Shown here piece after piece: positions 21,868 through 34,589 of a DNA stretch of 64,000 nucleotides. The stretch lies in assembly GCF_001540865.1 (NCBI RefSeq), contig NC_033636.1, forward strand, positions 10,120,665 to 10,184,664. Direction: 5' to 3'. The notes under the pieces are model-generated. The model did no database searches. It had not been told where the DNA came from and saw nothing but the letters and a program-made list of their open reading frames with translations. Position numbers and translations under genes: made by a program. Position 1 is the stretch's first letter; each line of letters opens with the position of its first letter. This stretch comes from Ananas comosus. Taxonomy: Eukaryota; Streptophyta; Magnoliopsida; Poales; Bromeliaceae.

Positions 21868-24800
21868 TTAACATCTTCGCGCGAGGCTCTCCCTCTCTCT
21901 ATCCCAAGCCGCTCTTAAAGCTTCATAAGAGTGCTTTGAATCTGAGATATTGCTGCTCTCTTTGATCTTCGGCTGATCAGTCAATATTCTCCGACTCCTG
22001 TTTCCGTGGTCGTATCGAGGTGTCGAAATGTAGCCAGAATCCATTAACATATCGCCCTCCAATATTCGTAGAACCTATTCAGATAACAGCAAAATTGATA
22101 TCAGAAAGTTACACAGTAAATAAAACAAATACTTACTGTTTTCAGTTGAAGGATAACATCTATTCTCGTGGATTTTCTTGTTTTTTGGTTATGACTAACA
22201 TTCACTTTACTACAACATTGACGTTCACAGAAAATTACCACAGACGAATTAAGCGCTCCAGGCAAAAGTAAGTGCAAGTTAAGGGAGGTGTGTTTGAGAA
22301 AGAAAAGGTCAATGCATTTTTCTAAAGCTGACTCGTGTGAGATTGTTGTCCAATATGGTGGTAAAATTTGCAAACATTAAAATTAGACTTACCTGAGACA
22401 TACGAGGCCTCGCATGCGGATCACGTCTAATACACAAAGATGCTGCGTGCAACATGCAATAGACCTCCTCTTCACAGTAGAGGTGTCCCAGACGAGGATC
22501 GATGAGCTTATCAATTGCATATTCCTCGAGTAATGGTCGAGCCTGTTACAAGCAAAGAAATTGACAATTAAATTACGGACTTTTTTTTAAGAAAGTGAAG
22601 CGTAAAAATTTCACACATTAAGAAAGTGAAGCTTAAAAATTTCACACATTTCTTGACCTACAGGATTGGGCAAGTTCACCAATTCTATCTTTTTGGAAAA
22701 AAACAAAAAGCTAAATGCTTTCTTAAGGGATAATCAGAATGATGTCCTGAGATTATGGAAACTTACCCATTCAGTAAGGCATTGCTGACCCTTTGGTCGG
22801 TTTATGTCGATGGCTTTGCGTCCCGTGACAAGCTCTACGAGTACCACTCCAAATGAATAGACATCAGCCTTTTCCGTGATTTGCCCACTTTGGGCATATT
22901 CAGGTGCCAAATACCTACAGATCAAATTAGCCTTAATTTAGAACTCCTCCATTTCCTCCAACAAGATTTAAAGAAGCATTAGTTTAATTCTGGGTTACCC
23001 AAATGTGCCGATCACTCGTGTTTCAACACCCAAGTCTCCATCAGGCTGCCATCTTGCCAATCCGAAATCACCTACCTTTAGAATACCATAATATAAGTCA
23101 GAAAGCATGAAAAATCACCATCCAAGCACTTCCTTCTGAAATTATAAAACGAATCCATCCTTTCATTGAAAAATAATTGTGGGAATATAATTGTGTTCAA
23201 GACAAATGTGCAGTTATGCGCAAAAATTGATCGTAGGTTATTGTGCGTTTACCATCGCAAATGATAGCCCATAGTTCCTACTCTCTTGACTAAACTTCCG
23301 AAGATTATACATACTACTATATGGAACATCTTATTTGCTCTTGGCATTCTATCGACTTTCCAAAGACTCAATAAAACATCCTGCTAATGAGTATAGACAC
23401 ATGGAAAAGCCAAACCATTCACAGTAGTTGTACACATGTCCAAGGGAAACATAGAAGCGTCATCGAGATTACTAGTTACTCAACAGAATCTTTGCAACAG
23501 TACAAATCAAATATAACGTAAAATGGAAGAAAAAAATTATAACTGGAATTAGAGATAGGAAGAGTGAGAAAATCAAATGAATGATGCCTTGAGTGATAGA
23601 GTACGGAAGGTAGGTAAACCTCCAGGCTAGGCAGAACGGTTTGGACTTATTTCAGCATGGCCGATGGATTTTTATTTTTTAAGATAATCTAAATATTATC
23701 ATACACCAAATATACAGGTAAACAAACTTAAGAAATTTTAGTTGTAGATATGCCAGAAAAAAATGATGAGTGACAAGAACGCTGTGCCCCAAAAGGAAAA
23801 AGGGCGTACCAGTGGTTCAAAATCATGAGTAACAAGAATGTTGTTCGGCCTCATATCACGATGAACAATGCAACCCACTCTACACTCTTCGTGAAGGTAT
23901 CGCAACCCTCGGGCAGCCCCAACTGCAATCTTTTGCCGTGCAGCCCATTCCAGTGGCTCTCTATTACGTCCTACCAAACATTCAATTATTGTAAAGAGAA
24001 ATCATCACCACTGTAACAGATTAATTACACTGAAGGGCCAAGAACACTACGAACTAAAAAGTGAAAAAAAAAAAAAGGTACCATAAAGATGAGAATCCAG
24101 TGATCCGTTGCAGATGTACTCATAAACCAGCAATCTCCTCTTGTCCTCAACACAAAATCCAATCAGCATTACAACATTGCGATGCTGCGCGCAGCTCAGA
24201 ACTTCCACTTCCGAGCAGAACTCAAGATCACCCTGGGAACTGGCAAGTTTATGTTGCTTAACTGCGATTGCCTGGCCATCAGGCAAGACCCCCCTATGGA
24301 CGGAACCGAATCCACCCTCGGCCAAGAAATTGGCTTTCGAGAAGCCATTTGTAGCAAGCTCAAGTTCAGAGTAGGTAAACCACCTCGGAGGTTTTCCAAA
24401 CACAGGTGCTTTGTGCTGACACACCGAACATAAAGGAGGTGGTCCTGGAGGGGCAGTTCTAGATAAGGAAACTGCCTCCCTAACATTTCCTCTGAAGCTC
24501 AAATCCGATCTGCTGCTTATGGTGCCAATATCTGCCCCTGTATCAAGTTTGGTAAATTTCTCAAGAAGTGCTTTTGCCGATGAAGTGCGGGCACATAGAA
24601 TCCCCGCCATCCAGGGCTGGAACTCTAAGGTTGTCGGAGGGCTTAAACTTTCAGCGTCAGAATCAGAGATATTAGCATCTATATTCAGCACTTCGTCCTT
24701 GGCTGCTTGCCCCTCTTTCTTTAAAGATCGGTTAGTTTCAGACACACAAAAAGGTGAAGTCCCCGGATCTGAGCTAGAGACAGAGGATGTCCCGGCTTCC

Positions 24801-26326
24801 GTACCAGTAAAAGGAGTATCTGTTTCGGGGCTGCTGTTTGGCGTTACAGCTGGCCCCCTAATGGAGTTGCGAGGCTCTCGTATGTCCTTTGTGGCCTTAC
24901 CCATTTCACCATTTAACTCGGGCACCGAGGGACAAGACAACTGCGACTGTTTCTCGGGAACTAAATTCAACCGAAGAACTTTGGGTTGTGAGCGCTTCAT
25001 AACTACAATATTGCATCGTAGCTCTTCCATGCATCGCTTTTCTTCGTTCTTCAAATCCCTGTGCACCATTACAACTATACATTCGATCAAGGATTTCAAA
25101 GGACAAAAAGAAAGGGGCATAAAATTTAAACATTGGATAAAAAACAAGAAAAAGACTAGTGTGGAAGACGAATAAAGATTTAATATCTTAGGAGAAAAGC
25201 CTAGTTTCTCCAAAGAGTTACAGCAGAGGCAAGCCATACTTGTCCAGTACGACCCAGTTTGCTTGAGCTCGCGTGGATTCAGCAGCCACTGATCCAGAAG
25301 GTGATCCAGAAACAACCTTTATCTTCACATTTATCTGCAATAAAGTGGAGACATTGTGGACAGCAAGTTAGATAAGATCAGTGCGCAGGACAAAGAACCG
25401 ACTTTCATAGTGACCTTTATATATATAGAGCTGTTGAAAGACAATGGAATTCTAATTAGATAAGAGAAAATCCAAATAGATCGAGGAAACCAGCAATTTA
25501 AAATGTTAACCTTATTTGGATCATAGATATTGTGGAGTTGAAGCATCATTTGCGAACAAGATTCTGTGATATCAGACTTTTGCTCCAGAGTAGTAACAGA
25601 GTTTGACTTCTTGTGACCGCTCGCACAGTCCCCTGCAAATCTCGGAAATCCCCATAAATTTCTACCTGAAAAATGAAAATAAAACTATATTAGATCATAA
25701 TTGCCGCGAAGAACTAGAAAATGTGTCAAAATAGCAGCAACAAGCAGGCAACAAGAGTCAAGAACACTTATGAGTCAGATCAAAGTAATACTAATCTATA
25801 ATGTCAAGTAATCTACAAGGGAACAGCAAACAATGCAGTCACAGACATGCCATTTGAGTAAAAATCCAAACTTAAGCAAGTAATCAAGCAATTTAAGACC
25901 CGAATCCTGCTCCTAAAGTGCATGAACAAAGACAAAGAAAGGGCCTCAAACTGAACAGAGCAACACCACTGCTCATGAGGTATATTCAATGTATATCCAA
26001 ATGAACCACAAGATCAAATATCAGAGTAGCTGTAGAAAGCCCAACAAAAATTGCTACAAACAAGCAGCCGAAGCACGAACAAAGGCAGGCAACAGTATTC
26101 GAGAGGTCGGCGAAACATCACCAGAACTGTGCGGCGGAACCACAACCAGAAGGGTGATACAGTCGCCGGGCTGAACCACATGCGTTAGAGCCCACACGAG
26201 CGCCGTCCTCGAGATTTCCTTCGACGCCTTCACCGCGACCACCACCTTCTCCTTCGACGATTCGGCGCCGCCCTTATGCCCCTTCCCCCGCTTCAGCTGC
26301 TGCTGCTGCTGTTGCGTAGAACTCAT
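21868..26326 (-). CDS. Protein kinase with N-terminal USP-like domain (SELMODRAFT_444075-like family)
   Basis: Nine exons on the minus strand (26326-26122, 25665-25511, 25334-25240, 25058-24082, 23970-23810, 23075-22999, 22914-22767, 22542-22393, 22074-21868) join in frame to 724 residues. Residues 23-150 form a universal-stress-protein-like fold ([20 protein letters not shown]), followed by a Ser-rich linker and a kinase domain from about 385. The glycine loop is AEGGFG (398-403; the first Gly is Ala), the ATP-binding Lys is in IAVK (419), HRD is at 514-516 and DFG at 534-536. The activation segment and the APE-equivalent APEY are present. Databases call this family 'inactive' kinases, but here the catalytic residues are kept. 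No transmembrane segment is seen, so it is probably cytoplasmic or peripheral. The start is the ATG before a Gln run (SSTQQQQQQ). A GGTAAGT donor on the minus strand at about 26670 suggests a 5'-UTR intron. Confidence 0.92.
22593..22652. repeat. Two-copy 30-bp tandem repeat in a kinase intron
   Basis: The unit AAGAAAGTGAAGCGTAAAAA plus TTTCACACATT is followed immediately by a second copy differing at one base (GCG/GCT). It lies in the intron between exons 7 and 8 and has no evident function. Confidence 0.8.
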
Positions 26327-27100
26327 CGCTCCTTCCCAAATCCAAACTCCCCCCACAAAAAAAAAAAAACACCAACTTTGCGAATAGCTCTCTAGCTTTA
26401 CGACCACACTAGAGTTTCAGAGCAAATGTAGATACAAGCATGATGATTCAGAGCCAAGTGTTGTCGCTAACGCTGTTTATAGCACTCACGGTGGGGTGGA
26501 AAAGACCCCTGCTTCAACCTGCACAGAGGAAACAGGCAAAACGCATTTACTCCAACAACCCAATTACAATGACCCTTCTGAATCCTTTCTCCTCCTCTTT
26601 TATTAAACCCAATTCTCAATTTGACCTCTAGAGCAGGGGGAAAAAACAAGGGCTCATTTTTTTTTACTTACCTTGATCAAAAGCTTTACTAGTGCCCAAT
26701 TCTCAAAGGTCGAAGCTTTTTGAGGTGTCGTTGGTTTCCGGGAAGAGGCTCCTCTCTTTATATTATACTTGTGATGAAATGAACACAGGAGGAGGAGCAA
26801 ACTATGAGATAATAGGAGGGACCGAGCGCACTGTTCTCGTGAATGTACCGGGACTGTTGAAGGAAAACGACAGAGGCGAGAACGGGTCAGCTTCTACAGT
26901 AACGAGCTCGTTTTGAAGCACGATAAAAGTTAGCCTAGGGTTTCAGAAAAGAAAAAAAAAAAAACCCTAGAAATATTCGAAACTGGAAGAAGACAACGCC
27001 CGAGAGGTCGAAGGAGACGCGCGGTGGAGCAAACCCCCCCCTCCCCTCCCACGGAAGCTTCGATTGATCAAAGCGCAACGATTTGACAATAGAACCCTGG
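26327..27100 (-). promoter_or_regulatory. Leader and promoter region of the kinase gene
   Basis: On the minus strand GATCAAG|GTAAGT at about 26670 is a strong splice donor, and the segment between it and the start codon is bounded by T-rich sequence. The transcript probably starts further up, near 26750-27000, where AAACCCTAG-type motifs occur. This is inferred from motifs only. Confidence 0.4.
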
Positions 27101-28620
27101 TAATAAAGCTAAAAATCAGGAGATTCTTTGCCAAAGCCGGACCAAAAATTCCTCAAAATTGCTAACCTACCACCCTCGAACACCTTCCCAAAATCGATTT
27201 TTTTTCCCCCTCTTTTTCAAAATCTAAAAGTCGAGCTCGGAAAACACAAAATCGCATCCAAATCCGTCTCCAAAACCACCATTTTCGAACCAATCCAAAC
27301 ACCGAACGAAGAACGAAGGAAGCGCGAATTCGAACAGAGTTCAAAACGACGCAGCAACGGCGCTCGATCTCAGGCCCCTCCCCCGGATTCGAAAGCCGTA
27401 ACCCTAACCCTAATCCCCCCTCAAAAAGGGAACAATCGACGCACCTCCATGAGCACCAACGCGAGCGCAATTAATCCCTCCTCCCTCCTCACCACTCCCC
27501 CGAACGAGCGCTATTACTGCGGATCGCCGTCGCACAGCTCGCCATTCGCAAACGCCCCTCCACATCCACTTTATTACGAAAACGCCACCAACGTATTAAA
27601 TGGCCACCCCCTACTTCCTCTCGGTTAATCGATCCCCACCGTTCGTGCGTTCCACCCCCACATCCTCTGGTCCACGACGCTAATTATTGAGGATCCGGAT
27701 CACCAGCCGTCCGTATCTCCGGTCGGACGGTCCTGATTTCGTACAGCAGTCGCCATGTCGATGTCGAGAGCTTTATACGGCTCTCATTTTCCAAAAAAAA
27801 AAAAAAGAGGTTTATAATTATACGTCTCTATCGGTGATCAGACGGTCCAGATAAGGTACACCTGGCAATTGGCGCCACCCGGTCCACGAAGATGGACCAC
27901 GGGGAGTGGATTAGGGTGAAAAAGTATGACTTGTCCTTGCACTATCTGACTATCGCGGATCGATCCTGGACCTTTTTTTCAATAATTATTTTTACAGAGA
28001 AATTAAAGTTATTTTATGGTACAAAAATATTATTTCATTATTTATATTAAAAAATAATTATTACTTTTTAGTGTAATTGTTGGTTCTTCAGCAGTTGACC
28101 AAGAGATCAGAATTAGATCATGTGCTTATAAAAAAGCAAACACTCCCATTTTCCCTATTTTCTTTTTTTTTTTCAAATAGAAAAAATCACGTATTGAAAT
28201 AAAAATACGTGGATGGGGTTAGGAAATGGGGATAGTACGGGGACTCTTTATACATTTTACCACCGCAGTTAATCACGTCGTCAATAGATGCCCGTATTTG
28301 ATCGGACGGTCGAAAATTTGGGGTTGGGTACGATACTGGGGGAGGGGGAGGATCACGTGCGAGGTGGGGAGTAGCGGTTACGTTGGACAGGGAGTGGAAC
28401 AGGCGCTGCGGATCAGAAGATCAGAGTCGTCAGATATATTGGCGGTAAATGGCGTCGTCTCGCTACTACGAGCTCATCAGAGGCTGACACGTACTCGATT
28501 GCAATTTGGTACCATTTCATCTCCAAGTGGATTACACTACATAACCATGACAAAGTGGGAAGCGAAACGCATTCGTTACAGCAAGGGGAAACGGCTCTCT
28601 CTCTCTCTCCCTTTAGAATA
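27101..28620. other. Intergenic, no gene recognised
   Basis: Contains a moderately long plus-strand open frame (27128-27628) of low-complexity Pro/Ser/Lys composition with no family resemblance, and another at 28226-28621 over mixed sequence. The region is probably a distal promoter plus unclassified repeats. A short CT run lies near 28600. Confidence 0.35.
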
Positions 28621-29390
28621 AGGTTAGTATATCTAATGTTAAATTCGAGTTTTTTGTCATTATTTTTTATAAAATTTTTATTTTTAATTATTTATTTTTA
28701 GACTACTTGTTTGATATATAAATAATATCAAAAAATTATAAATTTTAATTTTTAAATATTTTTAATAGCATAATTATATTTAACGGAGTTAATCGTCGAT
28801 ACAGAAGTCGTATCATTCAAAATAAATTTACAGCACCAAAATCGTTGTGCTACTAATAGTATAATAGTTTCATTACTTCCGTTATTTGTTTTGATGTAAG
28901 TGAAAAACATAATATAACTCAAGTTACGTTAGAGCTCCACTTCACCTACTCTCGACTTCCTCCTCTAAAGTGCCGAACTTGGCTTTCAGTACACTCAGCC
29001 TCCTCTAAAAAATTTATTAAACAGTAAAACCTAAACTCTACTTCCTTTATAATGGTTTAGAATTACCTTATTTATAATAAATTAGGATTATCTTTAAATA
29101 ATAATAAAAAAATTAATTATATAATAGATTAAATTTTATAGTGGTAAATTTACTACTATTTAGGAGATAATAAGATCCACTTACTTACATCAAAACAAAC
29201 AACGGAACTTAAAAAACTAATTTTACGAGCACCAAGTTACATCAAAACAAACAACAAAAGTGATTGAATTTAACTTTCAGACGGTACAAATTACGTCAAA
29301 ATAAATAAAAAAAAATTAATCACACTTCAGAGAAATTTAAACACCACTATATTTGACTTACGTTGAATCTACAAATACGTCAATCCATAC
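28621..29390. other. Old MITE-like repeat, diverged from 30685-31420
   Basis: AT-rich. The words AGTATATCTAATGTTAAATTCGAG..., TTTAGACTACTTGTTTGATA and TTTAACGGAGTTAATCGTCGA are matched in order, with clear divergence, at about 30688-30870. It is a dispersed repeat family, not part of the near-identical duplication that begins at about 29397. Confidence 0.5.
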
Positions 29391-29396
29391 CCCCCC

Positions 29397-32300
29397 TTAG
29401 ATTTTGAGAGGTGGTGAAGTACGACCAGTTTCCCGCGCACATGGCGAGGGTACGTCCGTAATAAGTTGCCAAGCCCGAGGGCTTTTACGAAGCCACTTTT
29501 GCATTTTTGAACGGGCTTGGAGGGCGCTGACGGGATCCCACATACTGGGGCCCGCCCGATCACCTCAGTGACAGGAAGGTGTTTTCTTGGACCCGGTCCA
29601 CCATGGACCAGCAACAATAAAGAAAAAGGGACAACGCCAAGTAGTTCCCTGTTTTGCTCTGTTTTTTTCTTCTTGTTTTTTTTTAACCAACTAACTGATT
29701 GAAAAGCCCCACTTTACAATGCTACTGTTTTATATTTATTATACTATAAAATTTATTACTAAATATAACAAAAAATAATATTATTTAATAAATTTTAAGA
29801 TAGTATTGAAACGTTCTGCTTTACCAATTATATGGATAAAATATATTTCTCTATGATAGGTGATGTATGTTTTTTATTATTTATTTTTACAGTAGATATT
29901 TATGAAGAGATAAAAATAAATTATATATAAGCAAAGTAAAAATTTTCAAATTATATGATGACAAAATAAAAATATACTATATATCACAAGAGACTATTTA
30001 AAATGTTAACAAAATAAGAAATATAAAGATCTTATCGATGATCTCAAAGTAATGATCGAATCTAATTTGTTTATCTCTTCTACTAAATTGCACCTTATTT
30101 ATTTATTAAGTTTTGATTTAGTTCGGATTAGTCGATAATATGATAAGTTTTAATTATATGAAGGTGAGTGAAACATTTTTTGTAAGATCTTGCATAGGAA
30201 GTTGTATAAAAAATAGTGGTCCATGAACAAATTTATTGTAACATAATTCTAAAGTTTTAATGTGAAACTTTAATTTAATTATTGCATTTAGTTCACAACT
30301 AAAAATATATATAAAAAATGAACGGAATATCTCAAAAATGTTGTTTTTATGAGTGATGAATATATTTACAAATTTATATAAAACTCTCAAATCACAGTAA
30401 GTATCTATAAAACACTGCATGTAAGAGTGCATGCACATCGATAGCATACAAATTTGCACATTCTGAAAATCGATATTAAAACCCATATTAGCATATAAAA
30501 ATAAAGTATTCGAAAATTAACTCATATTAAATTTGAAAAATTTTGCTTAAAAATTATGTTATGCTCCGTGGGTGATGTGGCGGACCCGGTGCACCGCACA
30601 ATTGACTACTACAGTGTGTTNTTTAACGGTGTAAAATAATCCAAATCAGATGAAAATTTTATAGAAATTTTTTTTATTATTTAAAATAAGATCAGTACCT
30701 CTAATCTTAAATTCAAGCCTTCTATCATTAATTTTTATGAGATTTTTATTTTCAACCGTTCATTTTTAGACTACTCGTTTGATAGGTAAATGATAACGAA
30801 AAATTATGAAATTTAGTTTTCAAATACTTTCAATAGTGTAGATCAAGCCTAACGGAGCCGATCGTCGATTTGGAACTGGCATCATTGAAAACAACTCGGT
30901 AGTACGGAGACATCCGTGCTACCGATAATATACCAGCCTAGCTATATATGGATATATATTACGTCTGAATATATCATTATCTCACATTAAAATATAAATT
31001 TTACATAATCGATGTTTTACTATTAAAATACCAATATTAAGTATCTTATAATTTACCATAGTCTGATTTTTCCGCTACAATTCACTTTTTATCAATTTAG
31101 AGTAACAATATCCAACTAAAAATATGATTATTTAGTTAAACATACGAAGAAAATAATAAATAAACATAATTATTTTACTCGAAATATAACTCACACAAAA
31201 TTCTAATTGCAACTGATAAATTTAGCAATTCAAACTGTGGAAAAAATTCTTATAATTCTCTAAAGTCTCAACCATAATTGTCAAAAAGAAAAATAGATGA
31301 TAGTTATATTACATGCCATCTCAATTTATTTATTTATGCCAAATTTAAGCTTGTTCTGAAGTTCCGTTTCCCGCAGCGTTTCCCGGGGGGCCCCGACCAA
31401 CTTGTTTGAGACGTTTCCGTTTTAGATTTTGAGAGGTGGCGAAGTACGACCAGTTTCCCGCGCACATGGCGAGGGTACGTCCGTAATAAGTTGCCAAGCG
31501 CGAGGGCTTTTACGAAGCCACTTTTGCATTTTTGAACGGGCTTGGAGGGCAGTGACGGGATCCCACATGCTGGGGCCCGCCCGATCACCTCAGTGACATG
31601 ACGGTGTTTTCTTGGACCCGGTCCACCATGGACCAGCAACAATAAAGAAAAGGGGACAACGCCAAGTAGTTCCCTGTTTTGCTCTGTTTTTTTCTTCTTG
31701 TTTTTGTTTTTTACCAACTAACTGATTGAAAAGCCCCACTTTACAGTGCTACTGTTTTATATTTATTATACTATAAAATTTATTACTAAATATAACAAAA
31801 AATAATATTATTTAATAATTTTTAAGATAGTACAGAAAAGTTCTGCTTTTATCTATGATCGGTGAAGTATGTTTTTTATTATTTATTTTTACAGTAGATA
31901 TTTATGAAGAGATAAAAATAAATTATATATAAGCAAAGTAAAAATTTTCAAATTATATGGTGACGATATAAAAATATACTATATATCACAAGCGACTATT
32001 TAAAATGTTAACAAAATAAGAAATATAAAGATCTTATCGATGATCTTAAAGTAATGATCGAATTTAATTTGTTTATCTCTTCTACTAAATTGTACCTTTT
32101 TTATTTATTAAGTTTTGATTTAGTTCGGATTAGTTGATAATATGATAAGTTTTAATTATATGAAGGTTAGTGAAACATTTTTTGTAAGATCTTGCATAGG
32201 AAGTTGTATATAAAATAGTAGTCCATGAACAAATTTATTGTAACATAATTCTAAAGTTTTAATGTGAAACTTTAATTTAATTATTGCATTTAGTTCACAA

Positions 32301-32617
32301 CTAAAAATATATATAAAAAATGAACGGAATATCTCAAAAATGTTGTTTTTATGAGTGATGAATATATTTACAAATTTATATAAAACTCTCAAATCACAGT
32401 AATTATCTATAAAACTCTGCATGTAAGAGTGCATGCACATCGATAGCATACAAATTTGCACATTCTGAAAATCGATATTAAAACCCATATTAGCATATAA
32501 AAATAAAGTATTCGAAAATTAACTCATATTAAATTTGAAAAATTTTGCTTAAAAATTATGTTATGCTCCGTGGGTGATGTGGCGGACCCGGTGCACCGCA
32601 CAATTGACTACTACAGT
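29397..32617 (+). repeat. 1.2-kb direct duplication across the N at 30621
   Basis: 29397-30619 is repeated at about 31421-32617 (offset about 2.0 kb) with only scattered differences. The first copy ends within four bases of the N after GACTACTACAGTGTGT, while the second continues into unique sequence (AGTCACAACTCACAACAGG). The segments to the left of the two copies are only distantly related, so one arm may also carry a structural difference between haplotypes. Confidence 0.75.
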
Positions 32618-32900
32618 GTGTAGTCACAACTCACAACAGGTGGGTCCCAGCCGCCGTTATCTCTTTCGCCGTCAACGTCAACCCATTGAAAAATATAACG
32701 GCGGAGGGGACGGCGTTATGGCGCCACTCGCGGATCGTGTCATGGCTCGGAAGGTCCTAAAGCCTATTCATCTCACTGAAACCGAGAGGTTCCACGCACG
32801 AGAATTAATTTAAATTAATCAATAAAAAATTAGTATAATTAACANCAATTTAAACATTTTTAATAAAAACTAAAAAAATATTAAAATATTATAAATTATA

Positions 32901-33270
32901 GAGTAAACTTCAAATACCACTCTGGTTGTTTCGCTCCATTTCATTTTAATAGTCTGTGGTTTAAAGTGTATCAATTTAGTACCCTAGCTATGATTTTATT
33001 TTTTTCTTTCGCTAGTTCCCTAGTTAACTTTCGTTAAATCATATACAAAAAATTTCAGACACCCGACCTATAGTTTATCGAATATTTATTTTAGTACACT
33101 TTAGTACCCTTTAGTTTTAATCTTATTGTTGATTTAATAAAAAATTAGTGGAGAGGATAAAAAAAAAGAGAAAAATAAAATAGTAAAATATAAAAGTGAT
33201 ACATTTTAAATGATAGAGTATTAAAATAAAAAAAAATATAAAATTACAGTGACGATATTTGAAATTTTTC
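32901..33270. mobile_element. Palindromic MITE, copy C
   Basis: Same family as 6089 and 18678: AAACTTCAAATACCAC...GGTTGTTTCGC...GTGGTTTAAAGTGTATCAA is mirrored by ...GATACATTTTAAATGATAG...GATATTTGAAATTT. The flanks TAAATTATA and TACATTGTA (9 bp, two mismatches) may be a decayed target duplication. Confidence 0.7.
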
Positions 33271-33724
33271 TACATTGTAACTCGATACCATAAATATACT
33301 GGAACGAGAGAAAATATAAAATAAAGGTGGTTGATAGAGACAAGGAGGGACATGCACTAGGCACGTGCCTCGAGCTGTCAATTTTGAAAATTTTGGAAAT
33401 GGGGGTTGTCTCAACGTGGGATTAGGTGCAACAGTTGCTTGTGAGATGGAAAAATGCTTTTGGCTAATCTCCATGAATAATTTTCAATAAAAATTAATTG
33501 CACGTTGACTAAAAATTTAATAATTGATTGTCTAGATGTTAACTTCAAATCCTAGTTACTTTATATTTTTATCTAAATTTAATTTTAAAAAATGAACGAA
33601 ATAAATAACATTTTGGATAGCACGTGTAGTGCGGCATTTTATGCCGATTGAGTGCTATAAGAGTATATTTTGATGCATATTCATCTTACACAATTATCTT
33701 TATTTATATTTACTTACAATGAAC

Positions 33725-33733
<9 letters not shown>

Positions 33734-33755
<22 letters not shown>

Positions 33756-33899
33756 TTTAGAGATAGATAGCACGTTACCCGCTTCGTTTATTTCATTTAG
33801 AAATAAATTTAACTAGAAATATGAATCAACTAGGATTCGAACTTGGGTCTCGGATACCAACCACCAAGCCCTTTGCCACTTGCTCTAGGGACGGTCGGT
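33734..33899 (-). mobile_element. tRNA-derived SINE, copy 1
   Basis: On the minus strand the element begins with a tRNA-like head (GAGCAAGTGGCAAAGGGCTT, box-A-like; AGTTCGAATCC, box B) and ends in a simple AT tail. It is flanked by an exact 15-bp direct repeat, ATGAACATATTATAT (33719-33733 and 33900-33914). It has no coding capacity; retroposition depends on a partner LINE. It is a member of a family repeated at 34139, 36222, 36849 and 37254. Confidence 0.88.
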
Positions 33900-33941
33900 A
33901 TGAACATATTATATTTAGTTGATGATATATATATATGTTTT

Positions 33942-34342
33942 GGTTATTATATTTTTATAAGTATAGATCTCTTTTATACTTATAAGTTTTCGACCGTTAG
34001 AACGGTCTTTTTAATTATTTTCACTCGGATTATATTATTCAACTAACTACCAACTCAACCCTAAAAAACTATTAGCATTCTAATCGGAAACCACTATTAT
34101 TAGAATTGCACATTCCTTCATTCAATGGCCAAAAACTTTTTTTTGAGAGATAGGTAGCACACTACCCACTTCATTTATTTCATTTAGAAATAAACTTAGC
34201 TGGAAATGTGAATCAGCTAGGATTCGAACTTGGGTCTCGGGTACCAACCACCAAGCCCTTTGCCACTTGCTCTGAAAACGGTCGGTCAATAGCCAAAAAC
34301 TTATGAGTACAAAGGATTTATACTTATAAGAATACAATAGCC
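33942..34342. mobile_element. MITE with inverted ends, host of a nested SINE
   Basis: The left end GGTTATTATATTTTTATAAG is matched in inverse at the right end (CTTATAAGAATACAATAGCC). The interior includes CCGTTAGAACGG-type words and is interrupted by a SINE at 34139-34285. A near-identical second copy lies at about 37063-37457 and a truncated one at about 36438-36640. The class cannot be fixed without a clear target duplication. Confidence 0.65.
34139..34285 (-). mobile_element. tRNA-derived SINE, copy 2, nested in a MITE
   Basis: Same family as 33734-33899, with a poly-A tail on the minus strand (T run at its plus-strand left edge). It is flanked by TCAATGGCCAAAAACTT (34122-34138) and TCAATAGCCAAAAACTT (34286-34302), a 17-bp target duplication with one mismatch. 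It therefore inserted after the surrounding MITE. Confidence 0.9.
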
Positions 34343-34369
34343 CTATTACATGTATATATATACACGCAC

Positions 34370-34585
34370 AGAGTCTGACTATTATACGTATTATCGATAG
34401 CATATCAAGTTTTCTGCTGTTAGATCTACCCTTTGATCATTTTCACCTGTTAGATTATACTATTCAACAAACAACCCACTCAACTCTAGGGGATCACTAT
34501 CATCCCAACCGTATATCCTTTCATCCAACGCCCGAAAATTCGATAGTACAAAGTGATTGGTACTATCGATAGTATAGTAACATAT
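34370..34585. mobile_element. Short MITE with ACTATCGATAG-type inverted ends
   Basis: The left end GACTATTATACGTATTATCG is inverse to the right end TGGTACTATCGATAGTATAG. The interior is AT-rich with CCGTTAGAT/ATCCAACG-type words. A second copy is at about 37485-37697. No reading frame is present. Confidence 0.6.
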
Positions 34586-34589
34586 ATAT

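Noticed and set aside
24519..25175. Plus-strand 218-codon frame opposite the kinase exon 4
   Set aside because: Antisense of a well-supported coding exon; no domain.
27128..27628. Plus-strand 166-codon frame in the kinase upstream region
   Set aside because: Low-complexity Ser/Pro/Lys composition, no recognisable domain, and it lies in a probable promoter or leader; could not be supported.
30154..32488. Pair of 110-codon minus-strand frames at 30154-30486 and 32156-32488
   Set aside because: The conservation is explained by the near-identical duplicated block; the AT-rich translation is Phe/Ile/Asn-rich with no domain.
33727..33757. CRISPR-like or satellite array in the TA-rich repeats of 33-37 kb
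   Set aside because: The repeats are simple TA microsatellites and SINE or MITE copies; there are no regular spacers, and this is plant nuclear DNA.
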